A stretch of DNA of 33,385 bases from Oscillospiraceae bacterium (GTDB lineage Bacteria; Bacillota; Clostridia; Oscillospirales; Acutalibacteraceae): positions 1 to 33,385 of the forward strand of contig JAITBA010000081.1 of assembly GCA_031283835.1 (NCBI GenBank), in the 5' to 3' direction. A program made the position numbers and the translations under genes. Positions 1 to 8,579 of this stretch are shown here, piece by piece. Below the pieces are notes generated by a model. The model saw nothing but the letters and a program-made list of their open reading frames with translations, had not been told where the DNA came from and did no database searches. The first letter of the stretch is position 1. Each line of letters opens with the position of its first letter.

Positions 1-94
1 CGCCATAGACCCCGCCCTTTGCACCGGTTGCGGCCAATGCGTGGCCAAATGCCCCACAAAGAGCCTTGTCATGTCCTATAGCACAAACAAATAA
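1..94 (+). CDS. C-terminal fragment of a 4Fe-4S ferredoxin-type protein (5' end outside window)
   Basis: The reading frame starting at base 2 is open from the window edge and ends at TAA 92-94, leaving about 30 residues. They contain CTGCGQCVAKCP, the CxxCxxCxxxCP signature of a bacterial-type 4Fe-4S ferredoxin domain, followed by a short tail. In this family the cysteines ligate one [4Fe-4S] cluster for electron transfer. The cluster motif near the extreme C-terminus fits either a small ferredoxin or the last domain of a larger iron-sulfur protein such as an RnfB-like or hydrogenase-associated subunit; the fragment cannot decide. It lies 45 nt upstream of the kinase gene on the same strand, so cotranscription is possible. 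Confidence 0.75.
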   Translation, partial: AIDPALCTGCGQCVAKCPTKSLVMSYSTNK

Positions 95-139
95 ATCGCC
101 AAAACAACAGACTTTTTGCGGGCAGGTGCAACAAACCAA

Positions 140-1663
140 ATGAACTACAAAGCACAAAAAAAGAAAACCAAAAACCCCGCTATCCGTGCGTCGCTCTTGT
201 TCCGAAAGTACTTCACGACGTTCATGGTCATTCTGTTGGTGGGGTTCACCATTCTGGGTTCGGTGCTGATGATTTTTTCGATGCAGTTTTGGACCCGGGA
301 CAAGCTATCGCTGCTTTTGGCGAACGCGGCGCAGGCGGCACACCTGGTGAGCGGCATCTATGCCCAAAGCCCCGACGGCACGCTCGACATGACGCGGCAA
401 ATGATGGTTTCCGCCGTGCTGGTGTCCAATTCCAGCAACCTGGGGGCCGATTTTTTTCTGTGCGACACCAATGGCCGCGTGGTGGCCTGCCAGGAGGATG
501 TGCCCGACGCGCTGCGGCTGTCGCTCGTGCAATGCAATATTCACGGCGTCCTCCGTCTGCCAAAGGAAGAAGCGCAGGCCGCCATGCAGGGGGAATACAC
601 ACAAACCGGGAACCTCGACGACAGCTTCGAACACATGATGTTGCTGGCGGCGGAGCCTTACTTTGTGCAGGGGCAACCCGCGGGTTTTGTGATGGCGGCC
701 CAGGAACTAAGTCAGGGGCTGTTTAACTACATCTTTGGGATTTTGCGGCTGTTTTTGCTCTCGAGCCTGGTGGTGGCGGTGCTGATGTTCGTTGCCGTGT
801 ATTTTATCGCCACCAACCTGGTGCGCCCCCTGATTGGCATCATGCGTGCCACCGAAACCTACGCCAAAGGCGATTTTGGCTACCGAGTCGAAGCGCAGGA
901 GGACAGCGAACTCAACAAGCTGGCGCAAGCCTTCAACTCCATGGCCATCAGTCTGGCGGCGCTGGAGGAATCGCGCCGCAGCTTTGTGGCCAATGTGTCC
1001 CACGAGCTCAAAACCCCCATGACCACCATCGGCGGGTTCATCGACGGCATGATAGACGGCACGGTGCCGCCCGCGCAGCACCAAAAATACTTCGCGGTGG
1101 TCAGCGGCGAAATTCGGCGCCTTTCGCGCCTAGTAACAGGCATGCTCAACCTTTCAAAAATCGAGGCCGGCGAGCTGCAAATGAAGCACGAGCCCCTCGA
1201 TATCAGCGAACTGATCTTTACCACCGTGCTTTCGTTCGAGCAGATTATGCAGCGCAAAGCGCTCACGCTGGCAGGCCTTGAGGGCCTGGAGTCCATGGTG
1301 CTGTTTGGCGACAAAGATTTGCTCACGCAGGTGTTCTATAACTTAATTGACAACGCCGTGAAGTTTACGCCGCAGGGCGGCCGGCTCACCTTTTTTGCAC
1401 AGCAAGATAAAAAGGGATTCCACTTCCGTCTGCGCAACACCGGCACGGGCGTGGCCGCAGAAGAGCTCAGCCGCATCTTTGAGCGTTTTTATAAGACCGA
1501 CAAATCCCGCAGCTACGACACCAAGGGCGCGGGGCTGGGGCTATATCTTGTGAAGACCATTATCACCATGCACGGCGGCAGCGTGGCGGCCGAAAGCGAC
1601 GGCGCCACCTTCATGACCTTCTCGGTGACGCTGCCGACGCAGGAAGGAAAAGAAACCACATGA
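140..1663 (+). CDS. Membrane sensor histidine kinase (HAMP-HisKA-HATPase)
   Basis: This 507-residue two-component sensor has a basic N-terminus, TM1 (about residues 22-52), an extracytoplasmic domain of about 140 residues, TM2 (about 192-222), HAMP, and a HisKA dimerisation domain with H-box SHELKTP (phosphoacceptor His288). The catalytic domain follows, with N-box NLIDNAVKFTP (about 400) and G2-box GAGLGLYL (about 462). The G1 region reads NTGTG rather than DxGxG; Asn at the first position is tolerated in several kinase subfamilies. ATG 140 is preferred over an in-frame TTG at 116 because AGGTG precedes it at a usable distance. No response regulator lies in the window, so the partner is either upstream of base 1 or elsewhere. 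The stop overlaps the next start (ATGA, 1660-1663), implying translational coupling. The signal sensed is unknown. Confidence 0.93.
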   Translation: MNYKAQKKKTKNPAIRASLLFRKYFTTFMVILLVGFTILGSVLMIFSMQFWTRDKLSLLLANAAQAAHLVSGIYAQSPDGTLDMTRQMMVSAVLVSNSSNLGADFFLCDTNGRVVACQEDVPDALRLSLVQCNIHGVLRLPKEEAQAAMQGEYTQTGNLDDSFEHMMLLAAEPYFVQGQPAGFVMAAQELSQGLFNYIFGILRLFLLSSLVVAVLMFVAVYFIATNLVRPLIGIMRATETYAKGDFGYRVEAQEDSELNKLAQAFNSMAISLAALEESRRSFVANVSHELKTPMTTIGGFIDGMIDGTVPPAQHQKYFAVVSGEIRRLSRLVTGMLNLSKIEAGELQMKHEPLDISELIFTTVLSFEQIMQRKALTLAGLEGLESMVLFGDKDLLTQVFYNLIDNAVKFTPQGGRLTFFAQQDKKGFHFRLRNTGTGVAAEELSRIFERFYKTDKSRSYDTKGAGLGLYLVKTIITMHGGSVAAESDGATFMTFSVTLPTQEGKETT

Positions 1664-2580
1664 ACCGCTGCATTTCTTTTTTAAAACGCGCCGCATCCTT
1701 TTGCCTCAGGCGGCTGCGTGGGCTGCTTGTGCGCCGGGAGGTGCTTTTGGGCGCGTGGGCAAACGCGCTGCACCTAAACCCGCGGTGCTGCCCGCGGGAG
1801 GAAACCCTGGGTAAAATTGCGGCGGGGGCGTCAATCGCGCGGTTTGGCGACGGCGAGCAGCTGCTAATCAGCACCTCCCTAAGCCTGGGGTTTCAGCCGC
1901 ACGACCGGCTGCTGGCCAAGCGGTTGCGGCAAGTGCTGCGCAGCCGCGTGCCCGGCCTGCTGGTGGGCATCCCCACCTACTTTCAGCACGATATGCCAAC
2001 CTACGCGGCCTTTGCGCAAGACTGGATTGCACAGCATTTGCGGCGCTTTCGCTGGCAGTGGGTGCGGCAAACCCGGTGCCGCAGGCGCTACGACAACGCC
2101 CATGTCACCCGGCCCTACATCGACATCCAGGACAAAGCCGAGGCCGCCCGTCTGTTTGGCCTGTGGAAGGCCCTCTTTGCGGGGCGCGACCTGGTGCTCC
2201 TCGAAGGCGCGCAAACCCGCATGGGCGTGGGGAATGATTTATTCGACGCCGCAAAGTCGGTGCAACGAATTCTCTGCCCGGCCGAAAACGCATGGAGCCA
2301 TTACCAAAAAATTTTTGCCGAAGCAAAAAAAAGCGAGCCCGGCGCGCTTATTCTCATCGCCCTGGGGCCAACAGCCACGGTGCTGGCCTACGATTTGCAC
2401 CTGGCAGGGCATCAGGCCATCGACATTGGGCATATTGATATTGAGTACGAATGGTTTTTGCGCGGCGCTGTCAATCGGATAACGATCCCGGGGAAATACG
2501 TAAACGAGGCCCCGGGCGGCAGCGCTGTCAAAATTTGCGACGACCCGGTCTATTTATCTCAGGTGATTGCGAGGATCTAA
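1660..2580 (+). CDS. GT-D fold glycosyltransferase (SP_1767 / DUF1792 family)
   Basis: The 306-residue product carries RFGDGE (residues 61-66, containing the DxE-type motif of GT-D enzymes), a GPTATVLAYDL segment near residue 237 and DIEYEW near residue 260. This is the pattern I recognise for the SP_1767-type glycosyltransferases, which in streptococci extend O-linked glycans on serine-rich surface adhesins. The length is close to the family norm and there is no signal peptide, consistent with a cytoplasmic transferase; the arginine-rich first 30 residues may touch the membrane. The start codon overlaps the kinase stop by 4 nt, with AGGAAGG about 15 nt upstream. Substrate and acceptor are unknown. 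Pairing with a sensor kinase suggests envelope glycan modification, but that is inference. Confidence 0.75.
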   Translation: MNRCISFLKRAASFCLRRLRGLLVRREVLLGAWANALHLNPRCCPREETLGKIAAGASIARFGDGEQLLISTSLSLGFQPHDRLLAKRLRQVLRSRVPGLLVGIPTYFQHDMPTYAAFAQDWIAQHLRRFRWQWVRQTRCRRRYDNAHVTRPYIDIQDKAEAARLFGLWKALFAGRDLVLLEGAQTRMGVGNDLFDAAKSVQRILCPAENAWSHYQKIFAEAKKSEPGALILIALGPTATVLAYDLHLAGHQAIDIGHIDIEYEWFLRGAVNRITIPGKYVNEAPGGSAVKICDDPVYLSQVIARI

Positions 2581-2581
2581 C

Positions 2582-3976
2582 ATGCAACGAACCGAAATTG
2601 CGAGGATTTTTGAAAACCCGGTCGCCTGGGCGGAAGGCGAAATTGTGGTGTGCGGTTGGGTGCGCACCCTGCGAGATTCGAAGGCCCTGGCCTTCATGCA
2701 AATGAGCGACGGGAGCAGCTTTGCGCCGCTGCAGGTGGTGCTGGAGGACGGCAAAACCGACGATTTTAAGACGGCGCGCAAGTGGGGCGCGGGCACGGCG
2801 GTTTGCGTCACGGGCACCCTGGCACTCACCCCCGAGGCAAACCAGCCCTTTGAGCTGCACGCCGCCCGCATAGCGCTGGAGGGCGCGTGCGACAGCGGCT
2901 ACCCCCTGCAAAAAAAGCGGCACAGCGTCGAATTTTTGCGCACGATTGGCCATTTGCGCCCCCGCACCAACCTGGTTGGCGCGGCCCTGCGGGTGCGCAG
3001 CGCGGCAGCCTTTGCCCTCCACAGCTTTTTTGGGGAGCAGGGTTTTCTCTATGCCCACACGCCCATCATCACCACCGCCGACGCCGAGGGCGCGGGTGAA
3101 ATGTTTTTGGTGACCACCCTGCCCATGGACGAAACGCCGCGCACACAAGAAGGGGCGCCGGATTATGCGCAAGATTTTTTTGGCAAGCCCGCGCACCTAA
3201 CCGTTTCGGGCCAGCTGCAAGGCGAGGCAATGGCCATGGCCTTCGGCAAAATCTATACCTTCGGCCCCACCTTTCGCGCCGAGGACTCCCACACCCAGCG
3301 CCACGCGGCGGAATTTTGGATGGTGGAGCCGGAAATCGCTTTTGCCGACCTGGCCGACGACATGGCGCTGGCCGAGGCGATGCTCAAATCCGTCGTCGCA
3401 CAGGTGACGCAACAGTGCCCCGCCGAGCTGGCTTTCTGCGCGCAATATGTCGACCCCGGCCTGACCGAGCGCCTGCAAGGCGTGCTGCGCGCCGACTTTG
3501 CCCGGGTAAGCTACACCCGGGCCATCGAACTGCTGCAGCCCTTTTCAAATGATTTTGACTACAAGCCGGTTTGGGGCTGCGACCTGCAAACCGAACACGA
3601 ACGCTGCCTAACCGAAAAAATCTTTGCGCGGCCCGTGTTTGTCACCGATTATCCAAAGGACATCAAGGCGTTTTATATGCGGCAGAATGACGACGGCAAA
3701 ACCGTGGCAGCCATGGATTTGCTGGTGCCCGGGGTGGGCGAAATCATTGGCGGCAGCCAGCGCGAGGAGCGCGCCGACCGGCTAGAAACGCGCCTGGCCC
3801 AAATGGGCGGCGACCCCGCGGCCTACCAATGGTACCTGGACTTGCGGCGCTTTGGCGGCTGCAAGCACTGCGGCTTTGGCCTGGGCTTCGAGCGCCTGGT
3901 GATGTATCTGACCGGCATCCCCAACATTCGCGATGTCATTGCTTTTCCCCGCACCGCGGGCAACGCCGCGTTTTAA
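2582..3976 (+). CDS. asnS: Asparaginyl-tRNA synthetase
   Basis: This class IIb aminoacyl-tRNA synthetase ligates asparagine to tRNA-Asn in the cytoplasm. Its 464 residues match the family length. An N-terminal OB-fold anticodon-binding domain (residues about 15-110, with VCGWVRTLRDSKALAFMQMS) precedes the catalytic core, which shows motif 2 FRAEDSHTQRH (about residue 230) and motif 3 GFGLGFERLVMYLTG (about 430). The C-terminus NIRDVIAFPRTAGNAAF is the diagnostic AsnRS ending and distinguishes it from AspRS, which has a large insertion. The start is ATG 2582, directly after the glycosyltransferase stop (2580), with GAGGATC upstream; an earlier in-frame TTG (2567) inside the previous gene is less likely. 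It is probably cotranscribed with the two preceding genes, although the functions are unrelated. Confidence 0.96.
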   Translation: MQRTEIARIFENPVAWAEGEIVVCGWVRTLRDSKALAFMQMSDGSSFAPLQVVLEDGKTDDFKTARKWGAGTAVCVTGTLALTPEANQPFELHAARIALEGACDSGYPLQKKRHSVEFLRTIGHLRPRTNLVGAALRVRSAAAFALHSFFGEQGFLYAHTPIITTADAEGAGEMFLVTTLPMDETPRTQEGAPDYAQDFFGKPAHLTVSGQLQGEAMAMAFGKIYTFGPTFRAEDSHTQRHAAEFWMVEPEIAFADLADDMALAEAMLKSVVAQVTQQCPAELAFCAQYVDPGLTERLQGVLRADFARVSYTRAIELLQPFSNDFDYKPVWGCDLQTEHERCLTEKIFARPVFVTDYPKDIKAFYMRQNDDGKTVAAMDLLVPGVGEIIGGSQREERADRLETRLAQMGGDPAAYQWYLDLRRFGGCKHCGFGLGFERLVMYLTGIPNIRDVIAFPRTAGNAAF

Positions 3977-4052
3977 CGCTTTTCAACTGAATTACGCTTT
4001 CTTCAAAACACCGCCGATTTATGGCCGATTAAGCCAAAAAGCAATCTTTTCA

Positions 4053-4081
4053 TTGCATTTTCTTCCCGCATAGGATATAAT
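4053..4081 (+). promoter_or_regulatory. Sigma-A-type promoter of the beta-galactosidase gene
   Basis: TTGCAT (4053-4058) and a perfect TATAAT (4076-4081) are separated by 17 bp. The position is about 90 bp upstream of the lacZ start, in the 195-bp gap after asnS. The -35 hexamer matches the consensus only in TTG, so activator dependence is possible. No clear operator dyad was found. Confidence 0.6.
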
Positions 4082-4171
4082 AGAAAAAACAAACGCATCG
4101 TCATGGCGATGGATTACCGCATCGCATGCACAAAAACGAACACCAACAAGACTATAGTAGGAGGGATCCTC

Positions 4172-7100
4172 ATGCCTGCACAAAAACCCTACCGCTTCCC
4201 GTGGCAAGACCCGGAAATGATTGGCACAAAAAAACTGCCGGGCCGCAACCTGGCGCTGCCCTTTGGCGAGTCAGACGAATATTCCTACGACGCTTCGCCC
4301 TTTAAGCGCAGCCTGAACGGTATTTGGCGGTTTTTCTTTCAGCAAGGGCTGCACCGGGGCCTCGACACGGCCTGCACGACGGCGGACTTTGACGACAGCG
4401 GCTGGGACACCACGCCCGTGCCCTCTGTGTGGCAGCTGCAAGGCTATGGCAAACCCTTTTATCTGGCCTCCTGGCTCCACAAAGACTATGTTTCAACAAA
4501 GAAGAGCGAAATCCCCAAGGTGTATGCCGACAGCAACGAGGCGGGTGTCTATCGCCGCAATTTTAACGTGCCGGCCGAATGGGCGGGACGGCAGGTTTAT
4601 ATCCACTTTGGCGCGGCAAAGTCGGCGCTGGAGCTGTATATCAACGGTGCCTTCGCCGGGTACTCCCAAGGCGCCATGACGCCCCATGCGTTCGATATCA
4701 CGCACCTGCTGCGCCCGGGCACAAACCAGGTCACCGCCGTGGTTTATCGCTTTAGCACGGGCTACTACCTGGAAGACCAGGACATGTGGAACTTTAGCGG
4801 CATTTTTCGCGAGGTCTACCTTGTGGCCGAGCCGTCGGTGTGCATCTATGACACATTTGCCGACGCTTCTTTGCGCGACGATTTTAAAACCTGCGTGCTT
4901 GCGCCGCGCTACGTGCTGCGCAACGCCACCAAAGAGCCGCAACATGTGAGCCTTTCGCTCTATCTTGACGGCAAATGCTACGCCGCCAAAAATGTTTGCG
5001 CCTGGCCCGGCGACACCACCGTGGAATTTGCCCCGCAGGAGTTCCCCGATTGCCTGCCCTGGAGCGCCGAAAGCCCGCAGCTGTATTGGTTCGGCACCGT
5101 CCTGCGCAACGAAGAAGGCAAGTTCATCTCCAAAAAGCGCCTCCGCGTGGGCTTCCGCCGGGTCGATATTGACGGCAACGTATTAAAAATCAACGGGCAG
5201 CGGGTGATTATCAAGGGCGTGAACCGCCACGACTTTGACCCCGACCACGGCTGGGCCGTCCCCCGGGAGCGCTACTACGACGACCTTTACTTAATGAAAC
5301 GCGCCAACATCAACGCCATTCGCACCAGCCACTACCCCGACGACCCGTTTTTCTATGAGCTGTGCGACGAGCTGGGCTTTTATGTGATGGACGAGGCGGA
5401 TGTGGAGAGCCATGGCGTGCGCCGCAAAAATTGCCCCGGCAGCCACCCCCAGTGGCGCGCCGCCGTGTGCGACCGCGCCGCGCAAATGGTGCTGCGCGAC
5501 CGCAGCCATGCCTGCGTGTGCTTTTGGAGCTTGGGCAACGAGGCGGGCAGCGGCAAAAACTTTGCCCACGAGCGCAACACCATTTTGGCGCTCGACACCA
5601 GCCGCCCCATTCACTACGAAGGCGACCCCGACTATGCCGTCACCGACTTCATCAGCCGCATGTATCCCGTGGAATCGCTTGTCAAGCTGCTGCGCGAGCA
5701 AAAGGCCTTTAAGCCCGGCTGGTTCGATAACATTGCCAACGCCCTGGCCGCCGATAACAAGGGGATCCCCAAAAAAATCTACGCCACGCACCCGGTCCTC
5801 TACTGCGAATTTTCGCACGCGATGGAAAATTCTTTGGGCAACTTTCGCGAATACATCGACGACTTCGAAAAATACCCGCACATGTGCGGTGGCTTCATCT
5901 GGGATTATGTGGATCAAGCCATTCGCAACAACCCAAAACTGCAAACGCGGGGCAGCTACCCCGGTCAGGCGTGGCTCTATGGCGGCGATTTTGGCGAAAG
6001 GCCCAGCAGTTATTATTTTTGCGCCAACGGCATTATCGGCGCCGACAGAGTGCCCCACCCGTCCTACTATGAAGTCAAGCATGTTTTTGCCAATGTGTGC
6101 GCCGAAGACTTTGACCCCCAAAGCCAAACCGTCTTTTTGCGCAACAAAAACAGCTTTGCCACCCTGCGCGCGGCCTATACTATCCGCTGGGAACTCAGCG
6201 AAAACGGCCTTGTGCGTCAGCAAGGGGAATTGCAGTTTTTGGACGCGGCCCCCGGCGCGGCCGGCAAGGCCCACATCCCCTACAACCTCGAAGAAACCGC
6301 CCCCGGCGCGCAGGTCGTCGTCACCCTCCGCTTTTTGCAAAAACAAACCCGCGCCTGGGCCCCTGCGGGCTACGAGGTGCGCTTCGACCAATTTGTGCTA
6401 ACCCCCTGGCAGCCTGCCGCCGTTGCGGGCGGCGACACGTCGGCGCTGGCTATCACCACGCGGGGCAGCGAAGTCACGCTGCACGCACCCGGCATCACCG
6501 CCCTGTTTCGCCACGGCTGGCTCACAAACCTCGACTTTGGCGACGGCGAACTGCTAGCGGACGATTCCCCCAAAAAAGCGACGGGCCTGCGCCCTAATTT
6601 CTACCGCCCACTAACCGACAACGACATCGGCACGTTCAATTTCATTCCGCCCAAGTGGACGCGTCTGCACCCCCTGCACCTGTTCCGCGCCGCCAGCCGC
6701 CGTATCTGGGCGCAGTGCGTGCGGGTCAAGCGCCTTGACGACGCCACCGCGCAGGTTACCGTGTGGTGGAACAGCGTGGTTGCGCTGCTGCCCTTCCCCG
6801 GGCACAAAACCGTCTATACCGTGCACGGCGGCGGTGCCATCGAAGTGGACCACAGCGCCTGGAGCCCGCTGCCGCTGCTGAAGTTTGGCCTGCGCCTGGG
6901 TTTGCGCCCCGAACTAGCTCGCGTCAGGTGGTTTGGCCGGGGGCCTCACGAAAGCTATTGCGACCGCAAAACCGGGCAAATCCTCAAGCAGCACGAAATG
7001 CCCGTGGCCGAGCTGGAGCACCGCTACATGCGCCCGCAAGAAAACGGCAACCGCACAGATGTGCGTTTTGTGCAGCTCACCCGCGAAGACGGCAAGGGCC

Positions 7101-7336
7101 TGCGCGTGGAGGGCGACGGCACGCTCAACTTTTCGGCGAGCCGCGCTTCTCAAGAAACCCTTGACCGCGCCGCGCACCAGCACGAAGTCACGCCCGATCC
7201 CTTCCTCACCCTGTGCGTCGACGGCTTTCAGCGCGGCGTGGGCGGCGATATGCCCGGCTGGGCCGTGCTCCACGCCCCCTACAAACTCCCCCCCGCCCGC
7301 TACGCCTACCACATTAAGCTCACGCCCGCAATATAG
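4172..7336 (+). CDS. lacZ: Beta-galactosidase, glycoside hydrolase family 2 (LacZ type)
   Basis: This 1054-residue enzyme has the five-domain LacZ layout and no signal peptide, so it should hydrolyse lactose or other beta-galactosides in the cytoplasm. The N-terminal jelly-roll has the usual FYLEDQDMWNFSGIFREVYL region. The TIM barrel carries NRHDFDPDHG, RTSHYPDDPFFYELCDE, the acid/base in SLGNEAG (Glu457; Glu461 in E. coli) and the nucleophile in YCEFSHAMENS (Glu546; Glu537 in E. coli). The last domain contains the typical WFGRGPHESYCDRKTG. Start ATG 4172 follows GGAGGGA (4160-4166); upstream in-frame codons back to 4103 lack a ribosome site. It is a single-gene unit with its own promoter, and no permease or regulator lies beside it. 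Other beta-galactosidic specificities are possible. Confidence 0.95.
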   Translation: MPAQKPYRFPWQDPEMIGTKKLPGRNLALPFGESDEYSYDASPFKRSLNGIWRFFFQQGLHRGLDTACTTADFDDSGWDTTPVPSVWQLQGYGKPFYLASWLHKDYVSTKKSEIPKVYADSNEAGVYRRNFNVPAEWAGRQVYIHFGAAKSALELYINGAFAGYSQGAMTPHAFDITHLLRPGTNQVTAVVYRFSTGYYLEDQDMWNFSGIFREVYLVAEPSVCIYDTFADASLRDDFKTCVLAPRYVLRNATKEPQHVSLSLYLDGKCYAAKNVCAWPGDTTVEFAPQEFPDCLPWSAESPQLYWFGTVLRNEEGKFISKKRLRVGFRRVDIDGNVLKINGQRVIIKGVNRHDFDPDHGWAVPRERYYDDLYLMKRANINAIRTSHYPDDPFFYELCDELGFYVMDEADVESHGVRRKNCPGSHPQWRAAVCDRAAQMVLRDRSHACVCFWSLGNEAGSGKNFAHERNTILALDTSRPIHYEGDPDYAVTDFISRMYPVESLVKLLREQKAFKPGWFDNIANALAADNKGIPKKIYATHPVLYCEFSHAMENSLGNFREYIDDFEKYPHMCGGFIWDYVDQAIRNNPKLQTRGSYPGQAWLYGGDFGERPSSYYFCANGIIGADRVPHPSYYEVKHVFANVCAEDFDPQSQTVFLRNKNSFATLRAAYTIRWELSENGLVRQQGELQFLDAAPGAAGKAHIPYNLEETAPGAQVVVTLRFLQKQTRAWAPAGYEVRFDQFVLTPWQPAAVAGGDTSALAITTRGSEVTLHAPGITALFRHGWLTNLDFGDGELLADDSPKKATGLRPNFYRPLTDNDIGTFNFIPPKWTRLHPLHLFRAASRRIWAQCVRVKRLDDATAQVTVWWNSVVALLPFPGHKTVYTVHGGGAIEVDHSAWSPLPLLKFGLRLGLRPELARVRWFGRGPHESYCDRKTGQILKQHEMPVAELEHRYMRPQENGNRTDVRFVQLTREDGKGLRVEGDGTLNFSASRASQETLDRAAHQHEVTPDPFLTLCVDGFQRGVGGDMPGWAVLHAPYKLPPARYAYHIKLTPAI

Positions 7337-7435
7337 CCGTTCCACTTTTTGGCACAAGTTCTGCAAAAAAATGTACATTTTCTTTCGTTTTTTGGCGCGC
7401 AAAACCTTGCCGGCAAAAATCTTTTAGAAAAAAGC

Positions 7436-7464
7436 TTGCTTTTTTGCGCGTAATCGTGTAAAAT
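7436..7464 (+). promoter_or_regulatory. Sigma-A-type promoter of the small secreted protein gene
   Basis: TTGCTT (7436-7441) and TAAAAT (7459-7464) are separated by 17 bp and lie about 50 bp upstream of the start at 7513. The -35 element overlaps a small A/T-rich inverted repeat (about 7427-7445), which may be a weak terminator for lacZ. Confidence 0.6.
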
Positions 7465-7512
7465 AAAAATCAACAGAATCATTGGCACCAAACCCAAAGG
7501 AGGTATTTGCAC

Positions 7513-7848
7513 ATGAACACCCGTAAACTTCTGGCAGTGCTGCTGTGTGTGGCAACCGTGTTTTCCGTCATGACTGCCGTGGCCTACGCCGCACAATCCG
7601 CCGAGACGGCGCCGGTAGTGTATGCGCCCCCCTCGCAAGAAGCCACCACCACGCCCCCCCCCGAAACCACAAAAAGCTTCATCGAAAACCTCGATACCTG
7701 GTGGAACGGCGGTTTCCCCGAAGTCGACACCGTCCTGTGGAACAGCGGTTTCCGCACGGTAGTGGATTTCCTGGTTGCCGGCTTCCAGTTTCTTCTAAAA
7801 ATCGTCGGCTTCGATGCCTGGGGCGGCGGCATCCTCAACGGCGGCTAA
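7513..7848 (+). CDS. Small secreted proline-rich protein, unknown function
   Basis: The 111-residue product starts with a clear Sec signal peptide: MNTRK, a hydrophobic core of about 16 residues, and a probable cut after AYA near residue 25. A short Pro/Thr-rich linker (residues about 37-55) follows, then a C-terminal segment with a repeated aromatic motif (WNGGF and WNSGF, 15 residues apart) and a hydrophobic stretch VVDFLVAGFQFLLKIVGF that could associate with membrane. ATG 7513 has an ideal AAGGAGG (7497-7503). The gene stands alone between its own promoter and two terminators, and G-rich GGGILNGG ends the protein. I do not recognise a family. It could be a surface-associated amphipathic peptide; no enzymatic motif is visible. 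Confidence 0.85.
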   Translation: MNTRKLLAVLLCVATVFSVMTAVAYAAQSAETAPVVYAPPSQEATTTPPPETTKSFIENLDTWWNGGFPEVDTVLWNSGFRTVVDFLVAGFQFLLKIVGFDAWGGGILNGG

Positions 7849-7887
7849 GTCGCTTTGCTGTGTTTTTGCGGCAAACAACCAAAAGCG

Positions 7888-7925
7888 CCCCTGCAAACAT
7901 TTTGCAGGGGTCAGTGGTTTTTGTG
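7888..7925 (+). terminator. Rho-independent terminator after the small secreted protein gene
   Basis: CCCCTGCAAA (7888-7897) and TTTGCAGGGG (7901-7910) form a perfect 10-bp stem with a CAT loop. A T-rich tail (GGTTTTTG) follows a few bases later. It lies 40 bp after the stop at 7848. Confidence 0.75.
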
Positions 7926-7966
7926 TTCTGTCGCGCGGTTCCGTCGCAACCCCCCGAAATTGCGAA

Positions 7967-8004
7967 CCGCAACTGCGCTGCTTCAGTTGCGGTCTGCTTT
8001 TTTT
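7967..8004 (+). terminator. Second rho-independent terminator, plus orientation
   Basis: CCGCAACTG (7967-7975) pairs with CAGTTGCGG (7984-7992) across an 8-nt loop, followed by TCTGC and a run of seven T. It backs up the previous terminator and stops plus-strand transcription just before the convergent abrB-type gene, which ends at 8017. Confidence 0.7.
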
Positions 8005-8016
8005 GGCTGCGATAGA

Positions 8017-8286
8017 TTATTCGCCCTCCACCTGCTGCCCAACAATCTGTTCAAGATTGTCAACACAGTTGCGACAAATTTTGTAACCTGAATACTCGAT
8101 CATGCCGTCCGCACTTCCGCAGAATGTACACGCAGGCATATGCTTGCGCAAAACAATGCGATCCCCCTCCATAGAAATCTCAAGGGAATCTTCTCTGTCG
8201 TTGACTTTTAACATGCGACGGTACTCCTTGGGGATTACAATTCTGCCGACTTCGTCAATACCGCGGATAATTCCGGTCGTTCTCAT
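8017..8286 (-). CDS. abrB: AbrB-family transition-state regulator with C-terminal zinc ribbon
   Basis: The 89-residue protein begins with the swapped-hairpin AbrB DNA-binding domain (residues 1-50: TGIIRGIDEVGRIVIPKEYR, then LEISMEGDRIVLRK). Its C-terminal half holds CTFC (residues 53-56) and CRNC (81-84), a zinc-ribbon arrangement common in clostridial AbrB homologues. Such proteins are dimeric or tetrameric repressors of post-exponential and sporulation genes. ATG 8286 follows AGAGGA on the minus strand; upstream in-frame codons lack a ribosome site. The gene is divergent from phoH across a 362-bp A+T-rich spacer, a typical place for autoregulation. SpoVT is an alternative name for the family, but SpoVT is about twice as long, so an AbrB label fits better. 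Targets cannot be read from the sequence. Confidence 0.9.
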   Translation of the reverse strand: MRTTGIIRGIDEVGRIVIPKEYRRMLKVNDREDSLEISMEGDRIVLRKHMPACTFCGSADGMIEYSGYKICRNCVDNLEQIVGQQVEGE

Positions 8287-8346
8287 GCCGATCCTCTTCT
8301 TTCCTCTTTTCTTAACGATGAAGCCAGATATAACGCAGCGCAATTT

Positions 8347-8352
8347 ATTATA
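8347..8352 (-). promoter_or_regulatory. Putative -10 element of the abrB-type gene
   Basis: On the minus strand a perfect TATAAT occupies 8352-8347, about 60 bp upstream of the start codon. No good -35 hexamer lies 17 bp further upstream (TTCCTT at best). The rest of 8287-8648 is A+T-rich and holds this element and the phoH promoter; a second weak TTGACA (8541-8546) with TTTAAA 17 bp downstream is also present on the plus strand. Confidence 0.5.
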
Positions 8353-8579
8353 GCACATAATGTAGAAAAAAGGAAGAGTATTGCCATACGAAATTTATAG
8401 AGAAAAATTCCCGTTTTTTGTGCATGATGATCTCGCGCTGCTGTTTTAATGTGCAAATTGTTCAAATCTAGTAACGCTTTAGCACGTGAGCGCAGCAGGG
8501 TTGTCATTTTTGTTTCTATTTGTCAGGGTTTGTGGTCCATTTGACACAAGTAGTTCATTAATATTTAAATAAAAACATC

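Noticed and set aside
5291..6391. 366-codon minus-strand open frame inside lacZ
   Set aside because: Complement of a well-supported GH2 gene covering both catalytic residues; no start signal and no recognisable motif.
7427..7445. AAAAAAGC-TT-GCTTTTTT hairpin as lacZ terminator
   Set aside because: The loop would be only 2 nt and the stem is almost all A-T; it is weak as a terminator and overlaps the -35 of the next promoter.
7513..7848. The small secreted protein as a WXG100 relative because of its WNGG and WNSG motifs
   Set aside because: It has a Sec signal peptide and lacks the two long amphipathic helices around a single WxG turn.
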